From: Streptomyces lincolnensis
GTDB lineage: Bacteria; Actinomycetota; Actinomycetes; Streptomycetales; Streptomycetaceae
Assembly (NCBI RefSeq): GCF_021173675.1
Contig: NZ_JAIHON010000026.1
Coordinates: forward strand, 28,255 to 92,254
Length of the DNA stretch: 64,000 nt
Reading direction: 5' to 3'
Shown: in pieces, positions 35,502-43,899 of the stretch
Position numbering within the stretch: the stretch's first letter is position 1
Layout of the letters: every line of letters begins with the position of its first letter
The notes under the pieces: model-generated
The model's database searches: none
Told to the model about the DNA's origin: nothing
The model's input: only the letters and a program-made list of their open reading frames with translations
Made by a program: the position numbers and the translations under genes

Positions 35502-37001
35502 TCAGCTCCCCGTCGGGCGCACGAGGGCGGCCGCGGTGCGCAGCAGGATGCAGACGTCCTGCCACAGCGACCAGTTGTCGATGTAGGCGTTGTCGAAGCG
35601 GGCCCGGTCCTCGATGGAGGTGTCGCCGCGCAGCCCGTGCACCTGGGCGAGCCCGGTGATCCCGGTCTGCATCCGGTGCCGGGCCGCGTAACCGGGATAG
35701 GTCTGGCTGAACTTGCCGACGAAGTAGGGCCGTTCGGGGCGTGGCCCGACCAGGCTCATGTCGCCCCAGAAGACGTTCCACAGCTGGAGCAGCTCGTCCA
35801 GCGAGGTCTTGCGCAGGAAGCGGCAGAACCACGGCATCCGGTGCTCGTTCGCCACGCTCCAGCGGGTCGCCGCCTCGTGCTCGTCGACGGGGCGGTGGGT
35901 GCGGAACTTCAGCAGGGTGAAGGGCTTGCCGCCCTTGCCGATGCGCTCCTGACGGAACACCACCCCCGGCCCGCTGCTGAGCCGCAGCGCCACCGCGCAC
36001 ACCAGCAGCAGCGGGCTGACCAGCAGCAACAGCGTCCCGGACACGGCCACGTCCAGCGCCCGCTTGCCCGCGGTACCGCGCCGCCGCGTCCCCATCTCCA
36101 GGCGCCGGCAGGCGAATCCGGCCAGCTGGTCGCGGGAGGCGTACGAGGGCGCGTCCGCGTCGATCTCCCACACCGCGCAGCCCGACTCGGCGAGCGCCCG
36201 CAGCAGCGGCCCCTGTTCGGACCGTACGGACGGGTGAACGACCAGGACGTCCCGGGCGCCGTTCTGGACGAGGGCCCGCTCGACCTCCTCGCCGGTGGTC
36301 AGTACGGGCAGCGTCTCGCCGCCCTCCGGCCGCTCGCTGACGATCCCCACGGGCCGCACCCCGCACCGCGGATGACGCAGGACGGCGGCCGCCACGCGCT
36401 GCGCGGTCGCCGCCGGGCCGATGACGAGGGCGGCGCGCGGCCGGGCCAGCCGCACCGCGCGCCGCCGCCAGTGCACGAGGCCGCGGCCCACGCAGCCCGC
36501 CGCCGCCTGGAGCAGGAAGCCCAGGGCGAGGGTGCGGGCGGACAGGGCGTGCTGGGGGGCGTACGCGGCCACGAGCGCGCCCAGCGCCAGCCAGGCCACC
36601 GCGATCCGGCCACACACGCCGGGCAGTTCGTCGAGGATCCCCGGCACGGGTCGGTTCAGGTGCGGGCGCAGCAGCATCGACGCGGCCACCAGCAGGCCCG
36701 CGAGCAGCGGCCGGTGCTCGGCCCCGGCCAGCGCCAGGGCGCCGAACAGGGCGGCGACGGCGTCCGCGGCGAGCAGCGGGACCGGCGAGGCGGGCCGCGC
36801 CGGGGGTCTGCGGGCCGGGAAACGGAAACCGGCGGCGGTACTGCGCGCCGGCATGACGGAGACGGACGAGAAGGAGCCGGACGAGAGTGCGCCCGACGAG
36901 AAGGAGCCGGACGAGAAGGAACCGGACGAGAGGGAAACGGGCGAGAATCCGGGATCCCGTGGCTGCCCGCCGGGCGAGGGGACGGTGCTTTCCGCGGTCA
37001 C
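35502..37001 (-). CDS. Polyprenyl glycosylphosphotransferase (initiating sugar transferase)
   Basis: The 499-residue enzyme transfers a sugar-1-phosphate to undecaprenyl phosphate and so starts the glycan. A low-complexity SSGSF repeat at residues 24-48 precedes about four N-terminal membrane helices. A Rossmann-like CoA_binding_3 domain follows (ALVIGPAATAQRVAAAVLRH), then the catalytic C-terminal domain: KRALDVAVSGTLLLLVSPLLL, FRQERIGKGGKPFTLLKFRT, and SLDELLQLWNVFWGDMSLVGPRPE with the catalytic Asp-Glu pair. GTG 37001 overlaps the stop of the upstream GT4 gene. It is the committed step of the operon. Confidence 0.92.
   Translation of the reverse strand: MTAESTVPSPGGQPRDPGFSPVSLSSGSFSSGSFSSGALSSGSFSSVSVMPARSTAAGFRFPARRPPARPASPVPLLAADAVAALFGALALAGAEHRPLLAGLLVAASMLLRPHLNRPVPGILDELPGVCGRIAVAWLALGALVAAYAPQHALSARTLALGFLLQAAAGCVGRGLVHWRRRAVRLARPRAALVIGPAATAQRVAAAVLRHPRCGVRPVGIVSERPEGGETLPVLTTGEEVERALVQNGARDVLVVHPSVRSEQGPLLRALAESGCAVWEIDADAPSYASRDQLAGFACRRLEMGTRRRGTAGKRALDVAVSGTLLLLVSPLLLVCAVALRLSSGPGVVFRQERIGKGGKPFTLLKFRTHRPVDEHEAATRWSVANEHRMPWFCRFLRKTSLDELLQLWNVFWGDMSLVGPRPERPYFVGKFSQTYPGYAARHRMQTGITGLAQVHGLRGDTSIEDRARFDNAYIDNWSLWQDVCILLRTAAALVRPTGS
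36861..36945. repeat. 15-bp degenerate tandem repeat in glycosylphosphotransferase gene
   Basis: About five copies of a CCGGACGAGAAGGAG-like unit (plus strand) encode the SSGSF repeats near the N-terminus on the minus strand. One unit is altered to give SGAL. Copy number may vary between strains. Confidence 0.7.
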
Positions 37002-38173
37002 GAGTGGATGGACTCCCTGTACTCGGTGGGCACGGCATGCGCTGCGAGCGCGCCGCCGAGCAGTTCGCGGTAGACGTCCGCCACCGCCTCGGCCGTGTGC
37101 CGCACGTCGTGCGTGGACAGGACGTGACGACGTCCCTCATGGCCGAGCGACTCGCGCAGCAGCGGGTCGAGCAGCAGCTCGGTCATGGCGTCGGCCAGCC
37201 GCGCCGGATCGCCCGGTGGCACCAGACAGCGGGGCAGCAGGTCCGGCGGCAGGCTTTCCCGGGCGCCGTCCACGTCCGTGAGCAGTACGGGCCGCCCGCA
37301 GGCCATCGCCTCCAGCGGGGCGAGTGCCATGCCCTCCCAGCGCGAGGGCAGGACGACCAGATCGGCGGCCTGGTACCAGGGCGCGACATCGGTGACGGCC
37401 CCCGCGAACAGCACCGACTCCGGTGCCCGCGCCCGGAGCCGGTCCCGCTCGGGCCCGTCGCCGACCAGCAGCAGCCGGGCCCCCGGCACCCGCCGGGTCA
37501 CCGACGGCCAGGCCTCCAGCAGGACGTCCTGCCCCTTCTGCCGGCACAGCCGCCCCACGCACACCACGAGCGGCGCCGCGGGGGGAACACCGGGAAGGAG
37601 CGTGGCCCGTACGGTGTCGACGGCGGCGGGGTGGAAGCGCGCGGGCTCGATCCCGTTGGGGACGACACTCCACCGCCCGTCGATCCCGGCGCGTACGCCG
37701 GTCGCGCGCTCCCCCTCGCTCACACACACCATCCGGTGCGCCCAGCGCGCCCCCCGCTGTTCCCATCGCAGCGCGAGCGCCGAGGTGAGCCCGCCGACCG
37801 CCTCGAACGACCAGGCGTGCGGCTGGAACACGGTCGGGGTCCGGCCCCGCACGGCGAGCCGCCCCGCGAGTCCGGCCTTCGCGCTGTGGGCGTGCACCAG
37901 ATCGGGGCGTACGTCCTCGATCACGCGAGCGAGCCGTCGTACCTCTCGAACGAGTGTCGGGCCCGGTGAGCGGGTCGCCCGCCAGTGCCGGACCTCGGCG
38001 CCGAGCGACCGCGCGGCGGCGGCCAGCGGGCCGTCCGGGCAGGCCACGGTGACGTGCAGACCGGCCGCGAGCTGCGCCCGCGCCAGGTCCGTCACCACAC
38101 GGGCGACACCGCCGTCCACGGGCTGGGTGATGTGCAGGACCCGTGGCGGAGGGTCGGGTGCTGGCTGGTGCAT
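36998..38173 (-). CDS. Glycosyltransferase family 4, first gene of polysaccharide operon
   Basis: The 391-residue GT-B enzyme has the acceptor-domain motif VLHITQPVDGGVARVVTDLARAQ. LVHAHSAKAGLAGRLAVRG, VVPNGIEPARF and VCVGRLCRQKGQDVLLEAW follow, and the donor-site region SRWEGMALAPLEAMACGRPVL. It adds a sugar to the lipid-linked intermediate. ATG 38173 follows GAGGAAAA. Every gene from here to 28605 starts within four bases of, or overlapping, the previous stop, so an operon of eight genes is likely, driven from the 38174-38664 region. Confidence 0.9.
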   Translation of the reverse strand: MHQPAPDPPPRVLHITQPVDGGVARVVTDLARAQLAAGLHVTVACPDGPLAAAARSLGAEVRHWRATRSPGPTLVREVRRLARVIEDVRPDLVHAHSAKAGLAGRLAVRGRTPTVFQPHAWSFEAVGGLTSALALRWEQRGARWAHRMVCVSEGERATGVRAGIDGRWSVVPNGIEPARFHPAAVDTVRATLLPGVPPAAPLVVCVGRLCRQKGQDVLLEAWPSVTRRVPGARLLLVGDGPERDRLRARAPESVLFAGAVTDVAPWYQAADLVVLPSRWEGMALAPLEAMACGRPVLLTDVDGARESLPPDLLPRCLVPPGDPARLADAMTELLLDPLLRESLGHEGRRHVLSTHDVRHTAEAVADVYRELLGGALAAHAVPTEYRESIHS

Positions 38174-38664
38174 GCGCGGTTTTCCTCGCTCACGGACGGC
38201 GCTCGGTACGGGCGGAACGCGCCTACGTGCGGGCGTCTACGGCGACGAAGAGCACGCCGGCCCATGCCGCGTCCGGCAGGGAAACGAGCCGGGAGCCCGG
38301 CTGGTCACCGCCGGGTCGCCACGCCTTCTCGTGTTCGAACACATCGCGAGCGCGGCACGGGGCGTTCGTGTGCGCGGGTACGCGCGCGGCCGGGGCGGTG
38401 GAGTTGCTCATGACGGGCTGTGCCCTTCCGGCAAAGAAAGAGGGGAGTGTGATCGTCGGGCTATAGGGGTGCGTCAAGAGGTCCGCAACTCTAGTCGCTA
38501 TGCGTATTAATCCGGCGAAACCGGGCAAGTGTGTCGGAATCGTGGAGCGGGGCCTTCCGCGACATCACTCCATTGGCGGCACAACCCGCGCGGGCCCCAC
38601 GCGTTGACACAGCGCCGGGCACCCCCGCCCGGATGTTTGTTTCAACCCCAAGGAGCACCTCTCC
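38174..38664. other. 491-base intergenic region, divergent promoters
   Basis: No convincing gene was found here. Short frames on both strands lack homology and codon bias. The region must carry the promoter of the polysaccharide operon (leftwards) and that of the chaplin at 38665 (rightwards, BldN-like boxes at 38580-38607). The stretch 38460-38520 is relatively AT-rich (CTATAGGGG, GCTATGCGTATTAATCC) and could hold the operon promoter. Confidence 0.5.
38580..38607 (+). promoter_or_regulatory. BldN-like promoter of chaplin 38665
   Basis: CACAAC (38580-38585) and an exact CGTTGA (38602-38607) are separated by 16 bases. The match to the recalled CGTAAC-N16-CGTTGA sigma-BldN consensus is good, 57 bases before the chaplin start. 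Confidence 0.6.
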
Positions 38665-38904
38665 ATGTCGCGTATCGCGAAGGGCTTGGCCCTGACCACC
38701 GTTGCGGCCGCCGCCGTTGCGGGCACCGCCGGCATCGCCGCCGCCGACAGTGGCGCGCAGGCCGCTGCCGCCCACTCCCCGGGTGTGCTGTCGGGCAACG
38801 TCGTCCAGGTTCCGGTCCACGTGCCGGTCAACGTCTGCGGCAACACCGTCAACGTCATCGGTCTGCTGAACCCCGCGTTCGGCAACGAGTGCGTCAACGA
38901 CTGA
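38665..38904 (+). CDS. chpF: Short chaplin
   Basis: A 79-residue secreted chaplin with signal peptide MSRIAKGLALTTVAAAAVAGTAGIAAA and one chaplin domain containing GVLSGNVVQVPVHVPVNVCG, TVNVIGLLNPAFGNEC. The domain is almost identical to that of the chaplin at 24575. ATG 38665 has AAGGAG ten bases upstream. It is followed by an 18-bp perfect hairpin, so it is monocistronic. The symbol follows from its location between the polysaccharide operon and the melC genes, as recalled for S. coelicolor chpF. Confidence 0.92.
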   Translation: MSRIAKGLALTTVAAAAVAGTAGIAAADSGAQAAAAHSPGVLSGNVVQVPVHVPVNVCGNTVNVIGLLNPAFGNECVND

Positions 38905-38925
38905 CGTCGACGCGCCATCCTTTCG

Positions 38926-38966
38926 CCGGCCGCCCTCCCGTGGTTCTTCCACGGGAGGGCGGCCGG
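38926..38966 (+). terminator. 18-bp perfect hairpin after chaplin
   Basis: Arms 38926-38943 and 38949-38966 are exact complements around TTCTT. This is a strong terminator or stabiliser of an abundant mRNA. The rest of the gap to 39212 shows a TTGACA at 39076-39081 but no matching -10. Confidence 0.85.
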
Positions 38967-39211
38967 TTCTGTCGTGCCTGTTCTCGTCGTGCTGGTTCCT
39001 GTGGCGTCGTTTCCTGTGGTGTCGGAACGCCGTCCCCCGAATGGGGGGTTGGGGCGGCGCCGGGGCGAGTCGCTCTTGACATGCCCCTCACCAGCGACGA
39101 CGCCGGTGGGGCGAGGCGGGGGGCGTTGCCCGGTGTGCCCGCTCGGTTGCAGAGCGCCGTGGCCGCTTCCACGGTGGGCTCAAGATCGGACGCACATCGA
39201 AAGGAACACCC

Positions 39212-39925
39212 ATGCGTGGTCTGCCCGCCCGGCGTATCGCCTCCTCCGCCCTCTGCGCCACCCTCCTCGTCGGCATCGCCGGACCGGCCGCGGTGGCGGC
39301 CGAGCGGGACCCGTCCACCGCGAGCGTCCAAGCGGCGCAGGCGCCCGTCCCCAACGCGGACGCCCTCCTCGCCCAGGTCAAGGGCCTGGGCAACCTCGGT
39401 ACCGTGCTCACTCCGGTCACCGACCTGCTCAACGCCGTTCTCAAGGCCGACAACGGCCAGCTCTCCGCCGAGGAGGCCACCAAGCTCGGCGACGCCGTGA
39501 AGGAGGCCCTCGCCAAGGTCACCGCGGCGGCCCCCACGGCTCCGGCGACGCCGCCCGTGGCTCCGCCGGCCACGAGCACCCTGCCCACGCTGCCTACGGC
39601 GCCCACGCTGCCTACGGCGCCCACCCTGCCGACGCTGCCGACCGCGAAGAACGGTGCCGCCGAGGCAGCGGCCGCGCAGCTCCCCGCCGACCTCGTGGGC
39701 GACGCGGTCGCCGCCCTCCAGAAGGCCGTCGACGCCCTGCTCAAGGCGGCCCAGTCCGGCGATGTCACCCAGGTGGTGGCAGCCCTCACCGGTGTGCTGA
39801 CCGGCCTGGTCAACCTGGTCGCGGCCACGCTCCTCGGCGGCGGCCTGCCGGCCCCGAACCTGCCCGGCCTGCCGGCGCTGCCGACACTGCCGAGCCTGCC
39901 GACCGGTCCGCTCCCCACGTCGTAG
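39212..39925 (+). CDS. Secreted Ala/Pro/Leu-rich protein of unknown function
   Basis: The 237-residue protein has a signal peptide (residues 1-30, ending PAAVAA). An amphipathic Leu-rich helical part follows (ADALLAQVKGLGNLGTVLTPV and TDLLNAVLKADNGQLSAEEA), then a TLPTLPTAPTLP repeat at about 127-148. A second helical part has VAALQKAVDALLKAA and GVLTGLVNLVAATLLGG, and the tail is PALPTLPSLPTGPLPTS. There are no cysteines after the signal peptide. No known domain was recognised. It lies among chaplins with ATG 39212 after AAAGGAA and its own terminator, and may be another component of the hyphal surface; that is an inference from location. Confidence 0.8.
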   Translation: MRGLPARRIASSALCATLLVGIAGPAAVAAERDPSTASVQAAQAPVPNADALLAQVKGLGNLGTVLTPVTDLLNAVLKADNGQLSAEEATKLGDAVKEALAKVTAAAPTAPATPPVAPPATSTLPTLPTAPTLPTAPTLPTLPTAKNGAAEAAAAQLPADLVGDAVAALQKAVDALLKAAQSGDVTQVVAALTGVLTGLVNLVAATLLGGGLPAPNLPGLPALPTLPSLPTGPLPTS

Positions 39926-39937
39926 GCGTACGCGACT

Positions 39938-39980
39938 CCGTTGTGCCGGTCTCCACGAGAGGCCGGCACAACGGCTTTTT
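39938..39980 (+). terminator. Rho-independent terminator
   Basis: A 14-bp stem (39938-39951 with 39961-39974, including one G-T pair) is followed by CTTTTT. It ends the secreted-protein gene at 39212. Confidence 0.85.
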
Positions 39981-40096
39981 CATGACAGCCCCATTACCCC
40001 AATTACCGGGTACGGAGTTTCCGCTCCGGTGAGGGCTCGTTAGGCACGGCGTCAGAATTCCCTCTGGTGACATGAGTTGCCGAAGAAAGGAACGCG

Positions 40097-40384
40097 ATGA
40101 AGTCCCTGAAGGCTGCCGCTGTAGTTGCCGGTTCCGTGGTTCTCGCCGGTGCCGCCGCGCCCGCGTTCGCCTACGACGCCGCCGACGTCACGCCCACCAG
40201 CCTCAACGGCGCCGTGAACACGCTCACCAGTGGCGACATTCAGCCCCGCGAAGTGATGCCGCTCCAGCACCAGTCGGACGCGCTCAACACCGAGAACAAG
40301 GACTCCGTGCTCAGCACCGTGAAGGAAGCGACCACCACCCTGAACTCCGGCGGACTGCTCGGCGGTCTTCCCCTCCAGGGCTGA
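40097..40384 (+). CDS. Small secreted protein of unknown function
   Basis: The 95-residue protein has a clear signal peptide (MKSLKAAAVVAGSVVLAGAAAPAFA). The short mature part has no cysteine, includes LNGAVNTLTSGDIQPREVMPLQHQSDALNTEN and ends GGLLGGLPLQG. AAAGGAA precedes the ATG at 40097. No family was recognised. Like its neighbours it is a single gene with its own hairpin terminator between chaplin and tyrosinase genes, and may belong to the developmentally secreted set. Confidence 0.75.
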   Translation: MKSLKAAAVVAGSVVLAGAAAPAFAYDAADVTPTSLNGAVNTLTSGDIQPREVMPLQHQSDALNTENKDSVLSTVKEATTTLNSGGLLGGLPLQG

Positions 40385-40421
40385 AACGCCTCTCGCGCAG
40401 AAAGCGCCGAATGGGTGCCGA

Positions 40422-40470
40422 AAGGGCCGTTTCCGTACCGGCGTATGCCGATCCGTACGGGACGGCCCTT
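40422..40470 (+). terminator. Hairpin terminator after small secreted protein gene
   Basis: Arms 40422-40438 and 40455-40470 pair over about 16 bases with one bulge. No T-run follows. Confidence 0.6.
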
Positions 40471-40578
40471 CGTGCTGTTCGAGTGGCGTCCCCCGTTCGT
40501 GTGGACAGGCCGTGCTCGATCGCCCGGTCGGGTGAGAACACGTCCGGCCGTATTCCGGGGCGTCGATAAGGTCGCGCG

Positions 40579-41076
40579 GTGACCTCAACCTCAAGCGAAA
40601 CCCGCCCCTTCCGCGCCGCGGACCTGGGCACCCTCGTCGTCATGGCCTGGAGCGGCGAGGCCCCCGACGGCGACATGCCCTACCTGCTCGCCTACTCCCT
40701 CGGTGACGGTGCCGCGGGCCCGGAGGGCTCCACGGCCGCCGTGGAAGCGCTGCTGGAGAACAACGGCCTGCCCGTCGGCGGCGACCTCGTCGACGGCAAC
40801 GGCCGGCCGAGCCTGCCGGTCAGCCTGCTGGTCGAGTCCGGCTCGGCCGTCGTCACCATGCCGGGCTTCAACGCCCAGTGCGCCCCGCCGCCGGAGTGGC
40901 TCGCGGCCGTCGGCGAACGCGGCTTCGCCTACTTCGTGTTCACCACCCGCCCCTGGCCCGAGGCCGAGCCGGGCAAGCCGGTCGAGCCGGAGGCGCTGGC
41001 CGCCTTCGCGGGCGCGGACGAGACCCTGAACGCGGCCGCCCACATCGTCCTCCCCGCCCGCAGCCTGCGCGGCTGA
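40579..41076 (+). CDS. DUF5949-like cytoplasmic protein of unknown function
   Basis: The 165-residue soluble protein has no signal peptide. Recognisable stretches are RAADLGTLVVMAWSGEAPDGDMPYLL and ERGFAYFVFTTRPWPEAEPGKPV, which I associate with the Streptomyces family DUF5949; the family name is from memory. The function is unknown. GTG 40579 is the only reasonable start. Its stop overlaps the start of the VKOR-like gene (TGATG), so the two are co-translated, which suggests a functional link with disulfide formation, though nothing in the sequence shows it. Confidence 0.72.
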   Translation: MTSTSSETRPFRAADLGTLVVMAWSGEAPDGDMPYLLAYSLGDGAAGPEGSTAAVEALLENNGLPVGGDLVDGNGRPSLPVSLLVESGSAVVTMPGFNAQCAPPPEWLAAVGERGFAYFVFTTRPWPEAEPGKPVEPEALAAFAGADETLNAAAHIVLPARSLRG

Positions 41077-41660
41077 TGGCACGCGCCGCGGGCGGCAGTC
41101 GCGCGTTCGCCGTCCTGCTGGTGCTCACCGGGGCCGCGGGGCTACTGGCCTCCTGGGTCATCACCCTCGACAAGTTCAAGCTGCTGGAGGACCCCGGTTT
41201 CACCCCGGGATGCAGCCTGAACCCGGTGGTGTCCTGCGGCAGCGTCATGACCAGCGACCAGGCATCGGCCTTCGGGTTCCCCAACCCGATGCTGGGCCTG
41301 GTCGCCTACGGCGTCGTCGTCTGCGTCGGCGCGAGCCTGATGGCCGGCGCCGCCTTCCCCCGCTGGTACTGGCTGACCTTCGCCGCGGGCTGCCTGTTCG
41401 GCGTCGGGTTCGTGTCCTGGCTCCAGTTCGAGTCGCTGTACCGGATCAACGCCCTGTGCCTGTGGTGCTGCCTGGCCTGGGTCGCCACGATCCTCATGTT
41501 CTGGTACGTGACGTCCTTCGCCGTACGCCGGCAATTCCTGCCCGCGCCCGCAGCCTTCAGGTCATTCCTCGGTGAATTCACCTGGGTGTTCCCGCTGTTG
41601 CACGTCGGAATCATCGGAATGCTGATTCTGACGCGATGGTGGGACTTCTGGACGAACTGA
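41076..41660 (+). CDS. Vitamin K epoxide reductase (VKOR)-family membrane thiol oxidoreductase
   Basis: This 194-residue protein has about five membrane helices and the VKOR cysteine pattern: a loop cysteine pair in GCSLNPVVSCGSVM and the active-site CLWC within RINALCLWCCLAW. Bacterial VKOR proteins reoxidise DsbA-like partners and pass electrons to quinone, and so drive disulfide formation in exported proteins. No DsbA gene is adjacent. The surrounding chaplins and rodlins all have conserved cysteine pairs and are plausible clients. ATG 41076 overlaps the upstream stop. Confidence 0.88.
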   Translation: MARAAGGSRAFAVLLVLTGAAGLLASWVITLDKFKLLEDPGFTPGCSLNPVVSCGSVMTSDQASAFGFPNPMLGLVAYGVVVCVGASLMAGAAFPRWYWLTFAAGCLFGVGFVSWLQFESLYRINALCLWCCLAWVATILMFWYVTSFAVRRQFLPAPAAFRSFLGEFTWVFPLLHVGIIGMLILTRWWDFWTN

Positions 41661-41784
41661 CAATTCCCCCGGCGTACGTCGTACTACTGCGGCAGTCGGG
41701 GGATTCTTGCGCTGGAGACTGTCCCAGGATCGTTACGCGGTACGGACGTCGAGTTCCCGAACCCCGAAAAGGACCGTACCTGTC

Positions 41785-42300
41785 ATGAAGTCGACCACTC
41801 GAGGGACCCTTGCCGCCGTCATCACGGGCGTGGCGGCCGCGATGGGGGCCGCCGCGACCCCCGCCGCCGCCGTGGACACGGTTCCGGTCCCCGTGCCGCT
41901 GGAGGGCGTCGAGAACTCCCTCAACATGGAGCTGCCCAAGCTCGGCGGCGAGATCCCGCTGCTGGTGCCGGGCGCACCCGAGGGACCGCAGTACGTCGAG
42001 GGGCGCCTCCTCCCGGAGCGGGTGATCCCCCAGCTGCCGGTCAGCGGCGCGCTGCCGGGCGCGGGCCTGCGCGCTCCGCTGCCGCACATCCTCGGGGACG
42101 ACTTCGACCACGTCGCCGTCGAGGCGCCCGTCTCCGACCTGCGCACGCTCGGTCCCGGCCTGAGCGTGGACGCCCCGCTGACCCCGCCGAAGCCCGAGAA
42201 CTTCGGCCTCCCGGGCACCAAGCTCCCGCAGGTGGGCGTGCTCGCCCCGGTCCTCCAGACCGTGCCGGGCGCGAACCTCGCCACGGGGACCGGCCTCTAG
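41785..42300 (+). CDS. Secreted Pro/Leu-rich protein of unknown function
   Basis: The 171-residue protein has a signal peptide (MKSTTRGTLAAVITGVAAAMGAAATPAAA). The mature part is rich in Pro, Leu and Gly, with VPVPVPLEGVENSLNMELPKLGGEIP near its start and short repeats such as LPGAGLRAPLP and LPGTKLPQ. There is no cysteine and no known domain. ATG 41785 has AAAAGGA upstream. It lies directly before the melC operon but is separated by 226 bases, so it is probably transcribed on its own. Function unknown. Confidence 0.75.
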   Translation: MKSTTRGTLAAVITGVAAAMGAAATPAAAVDTVPVPVPLEGVENSLNMELPKLGGEIPLLVPGAPEGPQYVEGRLLPERVIPQLPVSGALPGAGLRAPLPHILGDDFDHVAVEAPVSDLRTLGPGLSVDAPLTPPKPENFGLPGTKLPQVGVLAPVLQTVPGANLATGTGL

Positions 42301-42526
42301 GACTGCGCTCCAGGGCTGGCCTCTAGGACCGGCCGGCCTCCAGAGCCGACCGGGCTCCAGGGCCGGTCGACCCGCCGACCGGACGGGCCCGGGCGAACAC
42401 GCCCGGGCCCGTCGGCTGTCCGGGTACGCGTGTCCACCTCCCGGCCGCCCGACGGTGACCGCGGAGGCCGCCGGACGGTTACCGCTACGACAAACGAAGC
42501 GCAGCCACCCGGACGAGGAGCAGACG

Positions 42527-43015
42527 ATGGTCATCAGTGTCGGCGGAGCACCGGTAGGCGGGGAACCCTCGGCGGCGCGCACGGCGAGAGGCGGGCCCGC
42601 GCGGAGCCGACGGGACCTGCTGCTCGGCCTGGTCGGACCGGCGGCCGTCGCGGTCGCCTTCCTCCCGTTCGCCGCCGTCTCCCGCTCACTGCGCGCGGCC
42701 GAGCCGCCCGCGGACGTCGTGTTCGACGAGACCTACCGGGGCCGCCACATCCGCGGCATCAGGACCTCGGCGGCCGCCGCCGGACGCGTCCTCGGCGACG
42801 GCGGCTGGCAGGTCACCGTCGACGGACGGCCGCTGCATCTGATGCGCCGCGCCGACGGCACCTGGCTGAGCATGGTCGACCACTACCGGTCGTACGCCAC
42901 ACCCCTGGAGGCCGCCCGTGCCGCGGTCGACGAACTGGGGCCGGGGCAGCTGCGCGAGAGGGGACCCGAAGACATGGGGGGACACGATGGGGGACGCGAT
43001 GGCGTACACGCGTAA
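42527..43015 (+). CDS. melC1: Tyrosinase co-factor/chaperone MelC1
   Basis: MelC1 binds apo-tyrosinase, delivers copper and carries the complex out through the Tat system. The 162-residue protein has a Tat-type signal (RSRRDLLLGLVGPAAVAVAFLP), then the conserved DVVFDETYRGRHIRGIRT and GGWQVTVDGRPLHLMRRADGTWLSMVDHYRSYATPLEAARAAVDEL, which supply the copper-transfer histidine and methionine residues. The C-terminus is Gly/Asp-rich. ATG 42527 follows GAGGAGCAGACG. The 3' end overlaps melC2 by 29 bases, the classic melC operon. Confidence 0.93.
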   Translation: MVISVGGAPVGGEPSAARTARGGPARSRRDLLLGLVGPAAVAVAFLPFAAVSRSLRAAEPPADVVFDETYRGRHIRGIRTSAAAAGRVLGDGGWQVTVDGRPLHLMRRADGTWLSMVDHYRSYATPLEAARAAVDELGPGQLRERGPEDMGGHDGGRDGVHA

Positions 43016-43865
43016 GGACGTCAGCACGCTCACCGCCGCCGAGAAGCGGCGGTTCGTGAACGCGCTGCTGGAGGTCAAACGGAGGGGCGAGTACGACGAG
43101 TTCGTACGGATGCACATCGAGTACTACGTCTCGGACGGCGAGGGCGGCCTGCGGACGGCGCACATGGCGCCCTCCTTCCTGCCCTGGCACCGCCGGTTCC
43201 TGCTGGAGCTGGAGCGGGCGCTGCGCCGCGTCGACTCCTCGGTGACCGTGCCGTACTGGGACTGGACGCGCGACCGTACGACGACGTCGGCGCCCTGGAC
43301 GAAAGACCTGCTCGGCGGCACAGGGCGGCGCTCGGACCGGCAGGTGACCACGGGCCCGTTCGCCTACCGGGAGGGCAACTGGACCCTGCGGGAGAACATC
43401 ACCGACGAGGAGTACCTCACTCGGGACCTCGGCCGGTCCGCCGACCCGATCGCGCTGCCGACGAGGAGCGACCTGGAGCGGGCCCTGGCGGACCCGGTCT
43501 ACGACAGCTCGCCCTGGGACTCGACGGTCGGCAAGGGGTTCCGCAACAAGCTGGAGGGGTGGGGGAGCGGGAGCGGCCCGACCGCCTGGCGCAACCACAA
43601 CCGGGTGCACCGCTGGGTCGGCGGGGTCATGGTCGGCGGCGCGTCCGTCAACGACCCCGTCTTCTGGATGCACCACGCCTTCGTCGACCTGTGCTGGTCC
43701 CGCTGGCAGCGCCGCCACCGCGAGCACCGCTACCTGCCCGCCAAGCCGCCCGCCGCGGGCAGTTCCCAGTACCGGCGGATCGTCGCCCGGCACGAGAAGC
43801 TGCCGCCGTGGGACGTGACGCCGGACGAGCTGGAGGACCACGGCCGGATCTACCGGTACGCGTGA
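42987..43865 (+). CDS. melC2: Tyrosinase MelC2
   Basis: MelC2 is the type-3 copper monophenol monooxygenase that makes melanin outside the cell. All six copper ligands are visible: His43 (RMHIEY), His59 (TAHMAPSFLPWH) and His68 for CuA; His204, His208 (NHNRVHRWVGG) and His229/230 (DPVFWMHHAF) for CuB. The protein has 292 residues, slightly longer than the usual 273, mostly through an insert around 107-130. It has no signal of its own and depends on MelC1. ATG 42987 or ATG 42999 could be the start. Confidence 0.94.
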   Translation: MGDAMAYTRKDVSTLTAAEKRRFVNALLEVKRRGEYDEFVRMHIEYYVSDGEGGLRTAHMAPSFLPWHRRFLLELERALRRVDSSVTVPYWDWTRDRTTTSAPWTKDLLGGTGRRSDRQVTTGPFAYREGNWTLRENITDEEYLTRDLGRSADPIALPTRSDLERALADPVYDSSPWDSTVGKGFRNKLEGWGSGSGPTAWRNHNRVHRWVGGVMVGGASVNDPVFWMHHAFVDLCWSRWQRRHREHRYLPAKPPAAGSSQYRRIVARHEKLPPWDVTPDELEDHGRIYRYA

Positions 43866-43899
43866 TTCCGTCGCGAGCCGGGCATCGCGCCCGGACATG

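Noticed and set aside
38223..38528. Minus-strand frame of 101 residues in the region upstream of the polysaccharide operon
   Set aside because: No ribosome site, no codon bias and no recognisable similarity; it overlaps likely promoters.
39076..39104. TTGACA as a vegetative promoter of the secreted protein gene at 39212
   Set aside because: No -10 like sequence follows at 16-18 bases and the distance to the gene is over 100 bases.
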